From positions 434,001 to 498,000 of the forward strand of contig NC_014655.1 of the NCBI RefSeq assembly GCF_000166395.1: 64,000 nt of DNA, given 5' to 3'. A program made the translations under genes and the position numbers. Source of the DNA: Leadbetterella byssophila DSM 17132 (lineage in GTDB: Bacteria; Bacteroidota; Bacteroidia; Cytophagales; Spirosomataceae). Positions 62,401-64,000 of this stretch are shown in pieces. Position 1 is the stretch's first letter; every line of letters starts with the position of its first letter. Under the pieces are notes generated by a model. It was not told the DNA's origin. It did no database searches and was given only the letters and a program-made list of their open reading frames with translations.

Positions 62401-63252
62401 TACGAATGCGAAGGTTGCGTTTCCGTGTTTCGCTTTGACGGAGATCCTGGGTCCCGTTGAAGAGAAATCAAGCAAAAACAAGATCCATCTATTAGTGGTA
62501 GAGGATCATTCAGAATTGAGGGACTTGGTAGCGGAAGCTCTAAAAGATCAGTACCGTGTTACAGCCTGCTCAAACGGAAGAGAAACCTTAGATTTAGCGG
62601 TGGAAGTTGTGCCAGATTTGATTATTTCTGATGCCTATAATGGACGGATTTCAACTCTGTCAAGCCCTTAAAGAAGATGAACGATCATATTCCGGTGATC
62701 CTTCTTACGGCTAAAAGCACTACGGCTGAACAGGTGGAGGGTTTAGGGCATGGAGCAGATCTGTATTTAACTAAGCCATTTAGTCAACATGTACTTCAAT
62801 TAAGCGTGAGGAATATGCTTAGTCAGAAGGAGAAATTACGACAAAAACTTAATCGGGATCTGGCATTTTTGACGCTTGGTGGAGAAAACAAAACGGCTGA
62901 GGTGGCGGATACCTCTTTTCTTCATAAACTGGCAGACGAAATTCGAGCCAATCTTGATGATCCTCATTTTAACGTAGATGTTCTGGCCCGAAAAGTAGGA
63001 ATGAGTACCCCCGTCCTTTATAAAAAAGTGAAGGCTTGAACACAGATGTCAGTGAATGAATTTGTGAAGATACAGAAGTTTAGAAAGGCTGCAGAACTAC
63101 TTACACAGACTTCTATGAGCGTATTTGAAGTTAATTTGGCTGTAGGGTTTGAAGACCGAAAGTATTTCAGTAAAGAATTTAAAAAGTACTTTGGTGTATC
63201 TCCTGCTGACTTTACTTCAACGAAGCTCGTAGATTCCGGAGCCTTTGAATAA
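59465..63252 (+). pseudogene. Decayed hybrid two-component sensor (HTCS-type)
   Basis: One long gene broken by at least four stops and two frameshifts. The order is Reg_prop beta-propeller (59465-61300; TFEDGLPTNNIITFTQD, GKLWMGTDAGLILLDKG), Y_Y_Y domain and a membrane helix (about 61680), HisKA (SHEIRT at 61807), ATPase (NLISNAIKFTPAGG, GHGIGLVLSK), receiver (LLVVEDHSELRDLV) and AraC HTH (MSVNEFVKI to the end). Stops lie at 60995, 61094, 61826 and 63037; the frame shifts near 62637 and 62670. HTCS proteins sense polysaccharide fragments. Confidence 0.9.
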
Positions 63253-64000
63253 GTATTGTTTCTGTAAGCTAGGAATGTGTCTGAATACTTCAGGCATAAC
63301 TCCTTCTTCATCTATGATGATCTCCGGCATGTCTTTGCTGAAGTTATTATAGATATTAGCCAAACTGAGGTAATTTGAGGGGTTTTCGAAGTCTTTGCGA
63401 GCCAGGTTCCAACTCAAATATCCCGTCGCCATAGCATTGTATTGGTAGGCATCTATGTTTCTGCCTGTGATGTAAATTCTTTTTCCGGGAAATTGGGTAT
63501 TCACTTCTTTGACTCTATAATCTTGTAGTAGATCTGAAGATACTCCCAATATATTTTTAGCTCCTATGTATGAGATGAAGATCAACAAGCCAAAGAAGCT
63601 AAGGAACAGGGTTTCTAATATGAATAGTTTCTTTGCATGTACAAAGAACCCTGCACCGTAGAATGCTAAAGGAATGATAAAATAGACTAGATTAGACGGC
63701 AGGTATTTCCCGGAAATCAAAAAGGCGATCAAAGCAAAAATTCCTAAAATAATCAAGGACTGGTGTGAGCGGTTCTGAAAACTGTTGTAACGTTGTCCTG
63801 TAATTACCTTTAAAACCCCTACAAGTGAAAGAATAACAGGCAAGGTATATACAATCAAGATATCCCTAATATTTAATAAGGTCAAACGAACGAAGCTATT
63901 GAAGTTGAACAGCCAAACTTCCGTAAAATCGGCTCCTTTGTCATTGATATAGAAGAAGATATACATGAATAGCACCGGAAGGATGAAAGCCAAAGTCACC
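63217..64000 (-). CDS. Multi-spanning membrane protein (5' partial)
   Basis: The frame is still open at the edge, so the start lies outside; about 261 residues are seen. Five or six membrane helices are followed by a soluble C-terminus (YDYRVKEVNTQF-like LLQDYRVKEVNTQFPGKRI, NAMATGYLSWNLARKDFENP). It may be a GT39-like or polysaccharide-related membrane protein. It overlaps the end of the hybrid-sensor pseudogene. Confidence 0.6.
   Translation of the reverse strand, partial: VTLAFILPVLFMYIFFYINDKGADFTEVWLFNFNSFVRLTLLNIRDILIVYTLPVILSLVGVLKVITGQRYNSFQNRSHQSLIILGIFALIAFLISGKYLPSNLVYFIIPLAFYGAGFFVHAKKLFILETLFLSFFGLLIFISYIGAKNILGVSSDLLQDYRVKEVNTQFPGKRIYITGRNIDAYQYNAMATGYLSWNLARKDFENPSNYLSLANIYNNFSKDMPEIIIDEEGVMPEVFRHIPSLQKQYLFKGSGIYELR

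Overview
The window reads as a chromosome segment of a Bacteroidetes bacterium, most likely of the Cytophagales (Leadbetterella/Emticicia-like). The clues are promoters of the TAnnTTTG type, a GldF-like gliding permease, DUF4199 proteins, a GH109-type Gfo/Idh/MocA protein, a decayed hybrid two-component sensor of the Reg_prop type, and a tRNA-Ser gene that does not encode CCA. The organism is inferred from gene content only.

Layout. (1) Bases 1-4340 are ordinary chromosome: the end of an ebo cluster (eboE partial, eboF), then two similar units, each an NTF2-like gene next to a divergent hxlR regulator. (2) Bases 4224-31243 form one large accessory island. Single genes or small operons are separated by imperfect palindromes of 120-245 bp with ends close to GCTAAC/GTTAGC or GCATAAC/GTTATGC. 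These resemble integron attC sites, but no integrase is present. (3) Bases 31285-64000 are chromosome again: tRNA-Ser, ansA, etfBA, a glycosyltransferase operon, gcvH, a dihydroorotase-like gene, DUF4199 genes, a gldF-like gene, queA-ispD-meaB, pckA, a ceramidase-like gene, a DUF3472 gene, tatD, a GH109-like gene, yeiH, and a hybrid sensor pseudogene.

The island cargo is mostly defence or accessory. It includes: a UDG-like gene; an operon of XRE regulator, two-ATPase histidine kinase, receiver protein (frameshifted), an unknown gene and an N6-DNA methyltransferase (5964-12150); a Crp/lipoprotein/membrane operon; two near-identical small NTF2-like genes; an Abi_2/HEPN gene with an upstream hairpin RNA candidate; a SAM methyltransferase; an ArsR-AHSA1-DoxX-YdeI operon; a DHFR-like gene; a serine beta-lactamase-like gene; and a type IIG restriction-methylase followed by a RAYT transposase and a TIR-domain protein.

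Island history can be read from the sequence. A block holding the 3' end of hxlR, palindromic tandem repeats and a half-site occurs at the left edge and again in the middle, directly after a copy of the right-edge sequence. This looks like the joint of a tandem duplication. Two copies of one IS3-family element then inserted in opposite orientation and recombined, inverting 16583-22414. The 4-bp target duplications (TTTT, and AACC read as GGTT on the other strand) match only when the inversion is undone, and after undoing it every intact cargo gene of the island points the same way.
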